Of a DNA stretch of 64,000 nucleotides, positions 18,582 to 29,550 are shown piece by piece; position 1 is the first letter of the stretch; the number at the start of each line of letters is the position of its first letter. Position numbers and translations under genes: made by a program. This DNA comes from Anthracocystis setariae (lineage: Eukaryota; Basidiomycota; Ustilaginomycetes; Ustilaginales; Ustilaginaceae), in NCBI GenBank assembly GCA_928724745.1, contig CAKMXJ010000010.1:186001-250000 (forward strand), in the 5' to 3' direction. Under the pieces are notes generated by a model, which saw only the letters and a list, made by a program, of their open reading frames with translations, did not search any database and had not been told where the DNA came from.

Positions 18582-21518
18582 TTACGATGGCTGTTGTGGA
18601 GCTTGCTGCTGCTCCTGCTGCTGTGGCTTTGGATCGGCGATCGGCGGATTAGGTTTGGACGGTCTGGATTTCGTGAAGCTGCCCATGGTCGCTGCCAACG
18701 CCTGAGCACGAGCAGCATTGGTTTGCGCCTGGACCCTGGCCTGCTGCAGATACGCCATCTCCATGTCAGGTCGCGGCTGACTTCTGCCTTCACTGATGTA
18801 ACCATCTTCGTGCCGTACCAATGGACTACCGTACATCCTCCACTCGCTTCCTGATCCTCCTGCGCCGTTCTGCCAGAATTTGCCGCGTCCGGAAAAGGCC
18901 AAAGCAGTCTCATAGAACCATTCGCTCTTCTTGAGGTAATGCACCACCACCGTCCCGCCGAATCGTCGTCCAAGGTAACGTCGATCATGCAGCTCTTCTG
19001 CTTCGCCGTTACCATCCTTGTGCGTGGGCAAGGGTATCATGCGGGGCTGCATTGCCGAATTGGCGAAAGATCGCTTTCGGTCCGCTGCCGCATTCTGGGA
19101 CACGCCACCAGCGCCAAAGTCGAAGCCGGGCACTGATGGCAGATGTTCAAGGAAAGGGACGTCGCGCTTGCGTCGTCGTGATTGCTGCAGATTGTCGTCC
19201 ATGGCGGCGACAGGACTGACAGGTTTTGGATTGAGTGTGTTGATGTGACGCACGGTGAGGCCTGCGGCAGGATCCACGCTGACTTCCTCAGCCAACGCTG
19301 GATGATTGCCCAGGCTGCTCGCGACCGGTGATTTGAGTCGGTCATCGTTGGCTTCAAACACAATCTGCTGCCAAGGCACCCAGATCTGCGTGTCATTGGC
19401 TTCTTCGCCTCGAACCCAGGTACCAGCCCAACGGCCTCCACCTTCGACGAGTGCTTCCACCTCCTCCTCAATCGTCAGGTCGTTCCGTGGTTCGATGTAT
19501 GGCATGTGCCAGCGCGAGACGGTAGAGTAGGATTTCGAGCGATGCTCGCCTCCACGTCGTGCGATCTCTTGGTCTGTGAGTCCGCGTCGGCCTTCCAACT
19601 TGATCTTCTCGACGTAGTCTGGGAAGAGGAACCCGTGCGAATAGGCGGTGCCAGCCTTGGGATGGTCGTAGATCCAGCAGTGTTCCGACACCCAGTGGAT
19701 CGAGGATCGGTTCGGATGCAGATTGATCCATTGCGCCACCTTCTTATCTTCTTTGCCCTTGGTGTAATGCAGGATCGTCTCGGACTTGGCTACGTACTGA
19801 ACGAGATCGTTAGAAAGAGCATAGCATTCACCTCCCATGAACCAGTTGCGGATCAGATAGCCCCAGTAGGTCATCTCTCGAGGTGCTACCCTGAGGTGGC
19901 GTTCCAGCTCCTCGAGGATGACGTAGGCGTCGTCGTCTGCTTTGACGACGTAGTCGGCTTTCTTCCACAACACCTGGTATCGTTGCTCCTGACCTGGCAA
20001 GCCACCGAGCACTTCGCGCGTCTGACCCTGGCCCGTGCCATGTCCAGATCCTATTGGCTGCTGCTTCTCATCGTCAATGGCCCGCAGAAACGGCACTGTA
20101 GCGTTCTCGGCTGCCCATTTGAAGAAGGCATGCGTCTTGCCGCGATTCATGTTTTCATCCATGTCAAGGACCACTAGATCGTTGAAGGTCTCCATCTCGA
20201 GAGCTACGCGTCTGGCGTGGGCTTGTCGTGGCTTGCCAATGATGAACTTGACCTGCACGTTGCTGGTAGTCTGGCCAGTATACGGATCGACCGGAAGCGT
20301 GTGCGTTGCGTAGGTGCTGCGGATCAGATGACGCCTTTCGTAGGCGCTGTCGATGCTGAAAACGCCGACAAATACATCGACGGGAGCGAGCGCGTCGGCG
20401 TATGCATGCGGAAAGGACGGCTGCTTTTGACAGTACGTGCGCCAAGGTAAAGGCTCCTTGTCTGGATTGAGAATGTAGATGATGAGCTTGGTCACCGACG
20501 CAACAAAGCTGGCAATCAGTACCAATGCCAACACGATAGTGACGGGGTGAATCGGTCCGAACGCTGTTCTGAAGATTTTGCTGAGAAAGCTCGCACACAT
20601 GCGCAGCGGGTGAGTCCATATCGACAGAGCTCTGCGACCCCGAGCTCGCTCCTTGGAAGCTGCTGACGCGGAAGAGGAGAAGAGCAATTTGTCCGACTTT
20701 GAAGTGCGGTTCCACTTGTTCTTTTTGAGACTGCGCGAGCGGGTGGCGGTCAAAGGAGCATAGGTGGCGCTGGATTTGTTCCAGAAGGACTGGGCACCAA
20801 AGCCGTTGGTGATGGAGCTGAACATGGAGGTAGAGGCTGTATTGGCGCCACTGCCGCGTCGGACGCGCCGTAACTTTGCATTGTCGTCGTATTCTGAGAC
20901 ATCGGATTCGGTCATGTCGGCTATCTGCTGGTCGGTGAGGTTGACACCGACAAGTGGTGGGGTCATGCGAACGCCAACTGACGCGGCAGGTCGAGAGGAA
21001 GACGCCATGGGGGTGAGGTCACCGTCGGTGGAAGACGCATACCCGTTGGATTTGACAGGCGACCTCACTGTTCTTGGATAAGGACCGACCCTTTCGTCTG
21101 CAACATAGCCATCATGCCTTTGTGGTGTGCTGGCGACATAGGGCAAGGAGTGTGTGTGTGCATGCGATGGCTCCGGCCAGAACTTGTTCGCTGAGGAAGT
21201 TCGAGCGGCTTCACCGCTGTTGACACTGGCATATGAATCTGCAGAGGCGGATGCGTCGAGCGAGGGTCGATCATGATCGCTGGAAGAGCTGAGGTCGACG
21301 GCAAGCGTGCCATCCAAGGCAGGTGAAGAATGCAGCGCAGGGGATGAATCGGCAGACTCTCGTGACAGGTGGAAGCGTGGCGGTTCGGTCGACGGCGTCC
21401 GTGTAAAAGGATGGCGGTGCACTGTGTTTGCGCTCACGGCACTTCGACCATCTCGAGGCTCCGCGAGCCCGTTCGAGTTTCTGAAACCAGGTTTTTGAGG
21501 CGATCCACGTTGCGACAT
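18582..21518 (-). CDS. GT31-type beta-1,3-galactosyltransferase, type II membrane protein
   Basis: A 978-residue predicted Golgi glycosyltransferase. Residues 1-325 form a long Ser-rich cytoplasmic tail. One membrane anchor lies at about 330-352 (IVLALVLIASFVASVTKLIIYIL). The lumenal catalytic domain, about 370-680, has the GT31 features: VDVFVGVFSIDSAYERRHLIRSTY, a VKFIIG segment, the metal-binding acidic motif VKADDDAYV (about 527-535), YWGYLIRNWFMGGECYALS and an EHCWIYDHPKAGTAYSHGF block. It is therefore expected to use UDP-sugar, probably UDP-galactose, and a divalent cation. The last 180 residues are low-complexity and end Gln-rich. A 17-residue Gly/Gln-rich insertion interrupts the region before the acidic motif. 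The exact acceptor is not predictable. Single exon; start at the first ATG of the frame. Confidence 0.85.
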   Translation of the reverse strand: MSQRGSPQKPGFRNSNGLAEPRDGRSAVSANTVHRHPFTRTPSTEPPRFHLSRESADSSPALHSSPALDGTLAVDLSSSSDHDRPSLDASASADSYASVNSGEAARTSSANKFWPEPSHAHTHSLPYVASTPQRHDGYVADERVGPYPRTVRSPVKSNGYASSTDGDLTPMASSSRPAASVGVRMTPPLVGVNLTDQQIADMTESDVSEYDDNAKLRRVRRGSGANTASTSMFSSITNGFGAQSFWNKSSATYAPLTATRSRSLKKNKWNRTSKSDKLLFSSSASAASKERARGRRALSIWTHPLRMCASFLSKIFRTAFGPIHPVTIVLALVLIASFVASVTKLIIYILNPDKEPLPWRTYCQKQPSFPHAYADALAPVDVFVGVFSIDSAYERRHLIRSTYATHTLPVDPYTGQTTSNVQVKFIIGKPRQAHARRVALEMETFNDLVVLDMDENMNRGKTHAFFKWAAENATVPFLRAIDDEKQQPIGSGHGTGQGQTREVLGGLPGQEQRYQVLWKKADYVVKADDDAYVILEELERHLRVAPREMTYWGYLIRNWFMGGECYALSNDLVQYVAKSETILHYTKGKEDKKVAQWINLHPNRSSIHWVSEHCWIYDHPKAGTAYSHGFLFPDYVEKIKLEGRRGLTDQEIARRGGEHRSKSYSTVSRWHMPYIEPRNDLTIEEEVEALVEGGGRWAGTWVRGEEANDTQIWVPWQQIVFEANDDRLKSPVASSLGNHPALAEEVSVDPAAGLTVRHINTLNPKPVSPVAAMDDNLQQSRRRKRDVPFLEHLPSVPGFDFGAGGVSQNAAADRKRSFANSAMQPRMIPLPTHKDGNGEAEELHDRRYLGRRFGGTVVVHYLKKSEWFYETALAFSGRGKFWQNGAGGSGSEWRMYGSPLVRHEDGYISEGRSQPRPDMEMAYLQQARVQAQTNAARAQALAATMGSFTKSRPSKPNPPIADPKPQQQEQQQAPQQPS

Positions 21519-22043
21519 TGTGGCTCACAGCAGGTGTGTTGTGCTAGAACGTTGGGAAAGTAGGGTGTGCCGTGAGACCCGGCCGACGCTTCCGCAGATG
21601 AGTTGCCGGGCAGATGGCGTAGGAAAGATGCGTGGTTGAGGGCGATTCGTCAAGCGGGAGGCGACATGAGGGATGCTTGCTGAGCGTTGTTCTGCAAAAC
21701 GTCGAGTTAGAAGGGGGTTGATGCAGACAATCCACCAATCCGAGAAGAAGCGAATGATCGGCAAGTCGGACCCTTGATGTGACGACAAAGCAGCAGTAGC
21801 AGCCTTGGGCGAAAGGGGCAAGCTTGCCGTGGCTAAAGCCAGGAGAGTCGGAACAGGCGGTAGGATCAAGAGACTAGGGGTGATGGATCCGGTTCGGATT
21901 GGTGAGATCAAAGCAAGTCTAATGGCTGGTCCAGCATGCAAAAGTCGAGAGAGCACTGCAGTCTGCTGCGTGGATCCAAAGCAAAGTATTCGTATCGGCC
22001 AATCCCAAAAAGACGTTGGTTGGTTGGTTCGGGTGCGGCGGAC

Positions 22044-22069
22044 GTGCGTGCGTGCGTGCGTGCGTGCGT
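22044..22069. repeat. (GTGC)n tetranucleotide repeat
   Basis: Six uninterrupted GTGC/CGTG units in the gap upstream of the GT31 gene. Confidence 0.9.
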
Positions 22070-22639
22070 TCTTGCTGCGCCGTGGCTGTGATAGGCTAGC
22101 GACTTTTTTTTTTTGGCAGCGCTTCCCGTTGGAGGTGCCTGCAGGCCTATGCGTTGGGCAACAGGTCCAGATAGGGAGAGGCAGAGGCAGAGGCAGAGGC
22201 GCAGGCGCAGGCGCAAGTTCGGTCGAGTGAGGTGGAGAGACCCTCAACCGATTTTGCGTCATTTTTCCAATTTCCCAAACACTAGAGTGGCTGCAACTCT
22301 CTTGTCGAAGTAAAGTCTAACAAGAGGAAAAATTTGTGCTAATTGTTAGGCTTTCTTCCGTAAACATCTTTTTGAGAAACTTGGCAAAAGCTGCAGATCA
22401 GAGTGCCGTCCTTGCTGTGACGCGACCGTGCCCAGAGTTCGTTTCTCGCTTTCGACTGTCAGATACTGCACTTGACCCAACGACGCAACCGCACTGCAAC
22501 CTTCCGCGCCGGTCAAGCCGCTGTTTCTTCCCATGCAGATCAGAGCTTGGATCCCCCCATCGAGTGGATCGCCGTGTGATGAAGTCCGATGTGCGTAGAT
22601 TGGCAAGGCAGGATCCGTGCAGCTTTCAAGGCTGGAGAG

Positions 22640-22699
22640 ATGACATGGCAACGTGCAGTAAAACGGAAAAAAAAAAAAAAAAAAAAAAAATGACATGGC
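22640..22699 (+). mobile_element. Possible tiny poly-A retro-insertion with target-site duplication
   Basis: ATGACATGGC (22640-22649) is repeated exactly at 22690-22699. Between the copies lie 17 nt (AACGTGCAGTAAAACGG) and then A24. A short sequence ending in poly-A and flanked by a 9-10 bp direct repeat is the footprint left by LINE-type target-primed insertion of a 5'-truncated RNA. The insert is too short to identify a source. Confidence 0.4.
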
Positions 22700-23468
22700 G
22701 CAAAGGACATGTACCGCACGACCTTCTCGGCTTGCGTTCCTGTTATCAACATCCTGCCTCTCATCTTGGCAAGCTGCGATACCAACACACCGGCAATTCG
22801 CTTCTTCGCTTGGATCTCGGAAGGTTGCCTGCACCGCCAGTGCTGTACCCTGTCTCAACCCATGCACGATGGGCAGGCCACGGTGCTTCCTGATGCTCGC
22901 AGGTCACCTGCAATGCTCCTGACATCTTTATCTGCGGACAAGCGCAGTGGACTCATTGTGCGGCTGCCTCATATTGATATCTTCTCTCGCTTGCCATTGT
23001 CTCGCTGCTGGCCTTCGTAGATGTTCTGTGCCGGAACTCACGCTCGCCTTGTGCAGCATCATTGCTCTTGCCTCTTCTCCTGCCCTATAAGCTAGCCTAG
23101 ATCTTTGTCGACTTTCATTGATAGATTCACAATGTCTGAGTGTTGCACTTTGAAGCTCAAGCTTGGGCTATATGAGTTGGCTTCTAATTGTCTCATTCAA
23201 CAGCCCCAAACGTTCCTCTTAATCTTTTTTTCTCCTCTTCTTCATACCCAACCATAATCTCTCTCTCTCTCTTTGATTCGTACAGTTTCCCGGAGCAACA
23301 CGACGATCAACACCTATCAGTTTCGAGCAGCGGCTCATCTCACTACTCTCGTACCTTCATCTCACGACCTCGCCCTGTCGTCACAAGGGAGGACCTGACT
23401 TGGCCATCCTGTCGTCCATCAATCACAGCTTCCGCCCTCAAAAGAACCCGCAATCGACCCTCGCAACC

Positions 23469-26400
23469 ATGTCAGGGCTTGGAATAGACTTTGGACATGA
23501 TTCAGAGGCCTACTCCACCGACGCAGGCTCCCGTAAATCAGCCGCTTCGTCCTCAACCTCTGGCTTTCACAGTCGAACACGGGCACACATGATCCCCAAG
23601 AAGTCCTCAATGAACAAGATGCGTGGGCTCCGTCCACGCACTGCCGAAGAAGATGCAAGACGTGTTCGCATAGTGTCTGGAGAACCTGCTATCCTTGGTC
23701 ATGGTGCTTATACTGATGAAGACTTCATGTCGCCACCTTTGGCCTGTGAGGACATCGCTGTTCAGCCTCATCACATCCATAGCCTTAGCGCAGCAGTGGC
23801 GGCTATGGGCAGATACACTACTGACACTGCTACCAGCAGCACAGAGACTGACAGCGACCAGAGTCCAACTCTGACCGAATCTTCGCTCACCAGTCGATCC
23901 TCGACATCAAGCGGCATCGATCTGCATAGGCAGAGCAATCGGCCTCAGGTGAACGCAGCCCTTGCCCAGGATGATAGCACAGCAACAGTCAAGCACTCAA
24001 TGCCTTTGTCGACTCAACTACTGCCACCTGAGACCAGGTCGGTTCGTAATAGCAGGAGCAACACCAGCCTTGCTTCGGGCTATCGGTCGGATGGAGGCTC
24101 GAGTCTAGGCAGGTCTGCTGAAATTTTGCGTGGGGCTGGACGAAATCGGAAGAGCATCAAAGGCACCACCAGTCGACACGGCTCTCTCCAAGCACGTCTC
24201 GGGCCCAAAGTAGCCTCGAATACGATCCCAATAGGGCGGAACAACGACGACTCTGGCCCCAACGGTGCTGCTGCACAGGAGATCGAGTCGGAGAACGAGA
24301 CTGAGGTCATGGTCCCCGATGGCTTCGGAGGGCATACTCGTGAAAAGCGACCGAGATCTGAACTTCATGCAAGTGGGAGCATACCCGTTCCTGCTCTGCT
24401 TCAGCGCATGGATATGGGATCTGACTATAGTGCCTCCGTAGTTCCTCTATCTCACGTTGACTCTGTATCCGGCGAATCGAACGCAAAATGGCGAGTTGGC
24501 AGCTTCTACGGATCCGACGGCTCGGAAATCGCCCGGATCGATCATGAAACAGGTACCATCAGCGAGCTGGACCGAATCACCTCAATTTCAGACACAGACA
24601 GGGCCAGACATCCACCGAACGCAGGATCGGACAGGTCAAGCTTCACCGTATGTCGCGCGCAGGCTTCAAGCACCGGACCCAAGGCCAGCCTGATGCTGAG
24701 CCCCATCAATCAGGCCGACATGAACTCTGCCTATGTCCAGGTCGAAGAACAAGGTCCCGTGGATGGGTCCACAAAGGCGGCGGCACTTGCACAGAATCGG
24801 AGGTCATGCACTTCACTGGCTAGCGTATCGATGCGCAGCAAGCGCGGTCTCCACGGGCTTGAGGAGGCTGAGAAGGGTGGAGCCCTGGTGAGTCTCGACA
24901 ACTATCGCAAGACATATGAAACTGGTCTTCAGATCCTCCCGCACGAAATCACTGCCTTGGATCGAGATAGTATCATGGGCTCAGCCCGCATCGGTACTGC
25001 CCAGACCATGAGGAGTTCGACGAGCCAGGGCGGTCTGTCCGCTGCCTCTTCGATTCAGAGTAGCCTCACCTCTTCTCCGACCAAGGCCAATGCCAGCGAG
25101 ACCGAGTATCTGAAGGCTGCCGCTAGACCGAGAAATCGCCCTCGCCGAAGCCTTTCCGAGACCAACATTAACTCTGCTCTTCTCGAACGTCAAGGAACGC
25201 TGCTGAGCACGACAGCAAACCCACTCCGAAGAAGCAAGGAGCTCAACCGACTTCTGGGTAACTCTGACCGCAAGCTACCTGCTTCTGCCGCCAGGCCCAT
25301 CAAGCACGACACTTTGGTCAAGAACGGGCTTAGACGTTGCAATGCCGTTGGCTCGAGCGTGGAGCCACCACCGGCGGTTCTTGAGCAAGGCAAAGCGAAG
25401 AAAGCACGCGTCGAGGTAGATCTTGTGCTCGAGTCTGATCTCGTCGTTGAAGGAGGCACGCTGCGAGGTCGTATGCAGATCCGGGTCCGTAAGGGCTCCG
25501 AGAAGGAAGGAAGCGTCTATCTTGCTCAGCCTAAGATTCGGATCGTTGGTTTCGAGGAGTTGCTGGCAGACGACACCAGGTACATCTTCTATCACCATGC
25601 ATCCTTTATCGATGCCGACCGCTCCGACAATGGTCCCAGCGAGCCATACTATCTTGACGGATCGCCGACGCTATCCTCGCCCGAGACTGCGCCTTTCTCT
25701 TCTCTAGCCTGCTTTTCTGGCGGACCTGATGCGGAGGGATATGCTGAGGGCAAGGTCGGCTCGCACTCGATCCCGTTCTCTCTGGAACTGCCCGTTTCGA
25801 AGGGAGCCAAAGGAAGCTACCGCGGAAAGAATGCCGTCGTTCGATACATTGTGATTGGTTCCGTCAAGCTCAAGTCGGCTTCAGGCTCCAATCGCTCCAT
25901 CGCGCACTTCTATCGCCATGTGGACCTCTTTCCCTACCTCAACCCTGCCGTGGTCCTCTCGAGCGCACAGAAACGGATAGAAGCCAGCAGCTCAAAGGGC
26001 CTCTTCTTTGGCGGGTCGGGTAAAGTTCATCTTGTGGCCAGCTTGCACAGGAACACCTGGGTCGCGGGTCAAAGGATGTACATCAATGTTGGGATCCAGA
26101 ACGACACATCCAAGAAGATCAACGGCTTGACCTTGTCGTTGATTCGCACGGTGACGCTTTACAAGCCACGTCCGGAGCTGGACTTGGACAGTCAAGGGGC
26201 TAGCAAAGACCTCGACCCTGATGCGTGCCAGACTTCGACGAGTCGCAAGAAGATCGCCGAGGAAGAGCTCGAGATGGGCCAGAAAGGAAGCAAGGGTGTG
26301 GTCACGGCGAAGGGATGGTGGACAGGTGTGGAGCCCGGTCAGCGCGTCGAAACGTCGCATTATATGCAGATCCCTGCGGACGCCCTCTCCATTTCTCGCG

Positions 26401-28913
26401 GACGTCATGTCGAGGTAGTGTACAGCATCAAGGTCGCGATAGGCAGTTCGCTCTCTTCTGATGTCTCGGTCGAGCTCCCGCTACGCGTCATCAACTTTGT
26501 CTCGCTCGATCCACCGCCTCTGAAGAAAGCTGCCGGCACGCATGCAAAGCGGAGCTGGACAGTCCCTGGCACTGCGTCTGGCATTGCCAAATCTCCCACA
26601 AGTCCAAGCGCAAAGAGTGCTTTCGGTGATGCAGATCAAATTGCTCGACTCAAGTCGGTCGATGCCATGCGTTCGCCAGGTAAGACCGAGATCTCGCTCC
26701 ACAATCACGACCAGCACTTGCAAGCTAGGAGGATTCTATCGCCAGAGGAGGTCGCCGCAGAACAGACACGCAGAATCCAGCATCAGAAATCGCTGGATTT
26801 CATCAATCATGCCATTCGAAGCGCTGCGGCAAGGCGTGGTGTGGATGTGACACCGACCACGGGCTCGTCTGTCCGCACACCCAGCCCAGCAGGGTTGGGC
26901 ATCGGAGTCTTCGAGAGTGGATCTTTGTCTGACAGCAATACTGGCAGCAGCAGCACAGGTGGAAATAGCAGCACGGATGGTAACTCCGGTGCCGACGAGG
27001 AGTGCGAATACGACGATACCAAGACACCGACAGCTGGCCGTGGCTTGAACAACCCTTCCACCCTCTTCGCCCCCGGCTGCGAGCCTTACGAACCGCATCA
27101 TCACCAGGCTCACCGAGCTCAACACGCCGGAACATGTTCTCAGCTTCCAGTCGCACTTCACCTTCCGAGTGGCACGCACCACATGCAGCAAATGCAGATG
27201 CAGATGTATCAGATGGCACAGCTGGCTCACCCTGATCACGCTCATGGCTTCTATCCAGCAGCTGGATTTGGTGGAAGCATGCTTCCTGTGTTGCGCATCA
27301 ACGACACCAACGCCGTGACGCTCGACGAAGTCGGAGATGACTACGACGATGACGACCAAAATGCGGCGGACCATACTCTCGCTCTTAACGATGAGTCGAT
27401 GGCCGAAATGAATATGGTCATTGGGTCTGCTAGATTGGACGAAGTAGACTATGGTCAATTTGACGATAGTGTGCAGATCAGCGATGCCCTCGAGCACGAG
27501 ATGGGTCCCATCATCGAAGAAAGCTCGTATTCTCTCACACACCGAGTGGAGGGATGGTCAGTTCGTCGCCATGAATCCGCCGAGGATGAAGATAACCACG
27601 CCGAACTTTGGATGGCTCAAGAAGAGGCTGACGATGTCGCTGAGGTCTCTTCCATCATGCAGGCTGTCAGCATCCCTGCAGACACCCATCGTGCCGAGCC
27701 AGGACAGACCGCTTCTCTTATTTCAACTGTTACCGCACCTGTCAGCACATCTGACCGCTCCACTTACAACGTCAGGCCTGAGCAAGCTCCTTTGGTCCCT
27801 ACTCGTGGCGACGCCCGTCCGACCCCTACCCGCGTCACTGCCTTATCGGGTGCCCAAGCATCTGTTACGAAGCCACTAAAGATCACGAAAGACTCCAGCG
27901 TCACGCTCCTTCCTCAGCAGGTGATTCGATCCCAAGCATCCTCTGATCAGCTCGCCAACACATCAAGTAAGATACCGTGTTCACAAATGGCACCACAACA
28001 AGTGCTCAGCGCCGCCAATCTCAAGCGTCATTCGGACAACCTCACTTATCGCCAGCAGCTACAGCACAGTAGGCACAGATCGACACACTCGGTCACCGGG
28101 CTGAAGCCACTCCTCCTGCAGCCCAAGGCGGTAAGTGCAGGTTCGAGAAGCCCTGATACCGCCTCTCCTAGAGAAGCCTATGCTGAGTCGGACAAGGATT
28201 GTGAGGGGAGGAAGTCGCCAAAAAGCGTCCCAGGTGAGGTGCTGCGAACGGTGCAGCAGAATAGGCATTCAGTTTCCATCAGCTCCCCGCCTACCAGGAA
28301 CGCCAACGATATTGCTTCTGTCCAGTCGTCCGCACTCGTCAAGGAGCCGACGGAAGCACACCACGCCTCGAAGTCTGCTTCTCCTGCCAAATCGGTCTCG
28401 TCCATTCCCCGCTCTTCTCCACTGCAAACCCTCTCCCCCGTCAAACCCCTACTCCGCCACTCGGACAGCACCTCGTCTCTCCTCTCGGACGCCTCTACTT
28501 CTACTCCTCAAGACGTGCTCTCCCGTTCGCACAGCACACATAATCTGCGTGGGACGGCGGTGATGGTGCCTTCGGTGCGCAACAAGATAGCCATGCTGGA
28601 AAACCGATCGGCTGCGTTGCGCGACTTTACGTCCGCTGTGACGGACGCCTCGCCCGCTGGGTCTCCGATGAAGAGCTCAACGAGTTCGGGCAGGGTCGCC
28701 CAGTTGGCGGCGTCGGCGGAGAGAGCAGGTAGTCTTACTTTGTCGTCATCGGGACCATTTGGGCTGGGTAGGAAAGGTAGTGTAGTCTCGGTGGCTGAAT
28801 CGGAGGATGCCGCAAGTGTGTTGAGCTCAGTGGCGCCCGTGCCGGAGTATATGAAGGCTGCTTCGAGTGGAATGCGTAGCTTTCATGCGCCGGTTTTGAG
28901 GAGTTTGAGGTAG
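23469..28913 (+). CDS. Very large arrestin-domain protein (alpha-arrestin type)
   Basis: A 1814-residue protein with one arrestin fold set between long disordered regions. The longest open frame begins 69 nt upstream at a TTG, so I use the first ATG (MSGLGIDFGHDSEAYS). Residues 1-640 are Ser-rich. About 645-800 fit an arrestin N domain (KARVEVDLVLESDLVVEGGTLRG... with PFSLELP later), and about 855-1015 an arrestin C domain (GSGKVHLVASLHRNTWVAGQ... ending ELPLRVINFVSLDPPP). The remaining 800 residues are low-complexity, with His-rich and acidic patches. Alpha-arrestins of fungi link plasma-membrane transporters to Rsp5-type ubiquitin ligases for endocytosis. I see no clear PPxY motif, so ligase recruitment is not shown. 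It is two to three times longer than yeast alpha-arrestins. Single exon. Confidence 0.8.
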   Translation: MSGLGIDFGHDSEAYSTDAGSRKSAASSSTSGFHSRTRAHMIPKKSSMNKMRGLRPRTAEEDARRVRIVSGEPAILGHGAYTDEDFMSPPLACEDIAVQPHHIHSLSAAVAAMGRYTTDTATSSTETDSDQSPTLTESSLTSRSSTSSGIDLHRQSNRPQVNAALAQDDSTATVKHSMPLSTQLLPPETRSVRNSRSNTSLASGYRSDGGSSLGRSAEILRGAGRNRKSIKGTTSRHGSLQARLGPKVASNTIPIGRNNDDSGPNGAAAQEIESENETEVMVPDGFGGHTREKRPRSELHASGSIPVPALLQRMDMGSDYSASVVPLSHVDSVSGESNAKWRVGSFYGSDGSEIARIDHETGTISELDRITSISDTDRARHPPNAGSDRSSFTVCRAQASSTGPKASLMLSPINQADMNSAYVQVEEQGPVDGSTKAAALAQNRRSCTSLASVSMRSKRGLHGLEEAEKGGALVSLDNYRKTYETGLQILPHEITALDRDSIMGSARIGTAQTMRSSTSQGGLSAASSIQSSLTSSPTKANASETEYLKAAARPRNRPRRSLSETNINSALLERQGTLLSTTANPLRRSKELNRLLGNSDRKLPASAARPIKHDTLVKNGLRRCNAVGSSVEPPPAVLEQGKAKKARVEVDLVLESDLVVEGGTLRGRMQIRVRKGSEKEGSVYLAQPKIRIVGFEELLADDTRYIFYHHASFIDADRSDNGPSEPYYLDGSPTLSSPETAPFSSLACFSGGPDAEGYAEGKVGSHSIPFSLELPVSKGAKGSYRGKNAVVRYIVIGSVKLKSASGSNRSIAHFYRHVDLFPYLNPAVVLSSAQKRIEASSSKGLFFGGSGKVHLVASLHRNTWVAGQRMYINVGIQNDTSKKINGLTLSLIRTVTLYKPRPELDLDSQGASKDLDPDACQTSTSRKKIAEEELEMGQKGSKGVVTAKGWWTGVEPGQRVETSHYMQIPADALSISRGRHVEVVYSIKVAIGSSLSSDVSVELPLRVINFVSLDPPPLKKAAGTHAKRSWTVPGTASGIAKSPTSPSAKSAFGDADQIARLKSVDAMRSPGKTEISLHNHDQHLQARRILSPEEVAAEQTRRIQHQKSLDFINHAIRSAAARRGVDVTPTTGSSVRTPSPAGLGIGVFESGSLSDSNTGSSSTGGNSSTDGNSGADEECEYDDTKTPTAGRGLNNPSTLFAPGCEPYEPHHHQAHRAQHAGTCSQLPVALHLPSGTHHMQQMQMQMYQMAQLAHPDHAHGFYPAAGFGGSMLPVLRINDTNAVTLDEVGDDYDDDDQNAADHTLALNDESMAEMNMVIGSARLDEVDYGQFDDSVQISDALEHEMGPIIEESSYSLTHRVEGWSVRRHESAEDEDNHAELWMAQEEADDVAEVSSIMQAVSIPADTHRAEPGQTASLISTVTAPVSTSDRSTYNVRPEQAPLVPTRGDARPTPTRVTALSGAQASVTKPLKITKDSSVTLLPQQVIRSQASSDQLANTSSKIPCSQMAPQQVLSAANLKRHSDNLTYRQQLQHSRHRSTHSVTGLKPLLLQPKAVSAGSRSPDTASPREAYAESDKDCEGRKSPKSVPGEVLRTVQQNRHSVSISSPPTRNANDIASVQSSALVKEPTEAHHASKSASPAKSVSSIPRSSPLQTLSPVKPLLRHSDSTSSLLSDASTSTPQDVLSRSHSTHNLRGTAVMVPSVRNKIAMLENRSAALRDFTSAVTDASPAGSPMKSSTSSGRVAQLAASAERAGSLTLSSSGPFGLGRKGSVVSVAESEDAASVLSSVAPVPEYMKAASSGMRSFHAPVLRSLR

Positions 28914-29516
28914 GTCATCCTGCTAGCATGCAGAGGTCGAAGTTGTCTCTTCGTATCGGATCCGACTATGGACATTGAATGGTCTCTTTTACGTTTCCTG
29001 TGTATACTCGTTCAAGCGCATCCTACTTTGGCACAATATCGCTTTGCTGTTCCCTGTTTTAGGTATGTGCGATGGGAAGGCTTGGTAGTAGAGAGGTGAA
29101 ACCAAGAGCAAAGCTTGCACCGACTGCGTTGGGCCTCACCTAGGAAAGGAGTAGTCATGTCGACGATGGCAAGACGTGGAATCGGGGAAGATCTGTGTAA
29201 TCAAAGTAGATCGGGACTTATCAAGGCCCGAAGGCGCGCGCGCACATGATGGAGCTGCTGCGGCAATGGAAGAAGCCGATGCAGAGAATTCGTCGCTGCA
29301 GGTACCGTATAGTACTGTATACTGTAGTACACTAGTGGCAAGCATCACAGCCTTCCGAGACCTCATTTGTCTTAGTTGCCGGACAGAATTGAATCTGAGA
29401 GAGTTGTAAGGGCGATGTTGTCGTGGGACAAATTTGCTTGATCTTGGCTGGTCGGCATTTTGTGCTGCGATTGGGCTGTGTCGTTTGGAAATCTTTGCAA
29501 TTCAGCGGGAATCAAT

Positions 29517-29550
29517 TTTTTTTTTTTTTCTTTTCTTTTCTTTTCTTTTT
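29517..29550. repeat. T-tract and (TTTTC)n repeat
   Basis: A run of 13 T is followed by four TTTTC-type pentamers in the gene-free tract. Confidence 0.85.

Larger units (their letters stand above)
21519..23468. other. Intergenic region between GT31 and arrestin-like genes
   Basis: A 1.95-kb divergent gap. It contains (GTGC)6 at 22044-22069, GAGGCA/GCGCAG hexamer repeats at about 22178-22213, an A24 tract at 22667-22690 flanked by a direct repeat, and a pyrimidine-rich leader (about 23200-23400, including CTCTCTCTCTCT) before the arrestin-like ATG. No gene is supported. Confidence 0.6.
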
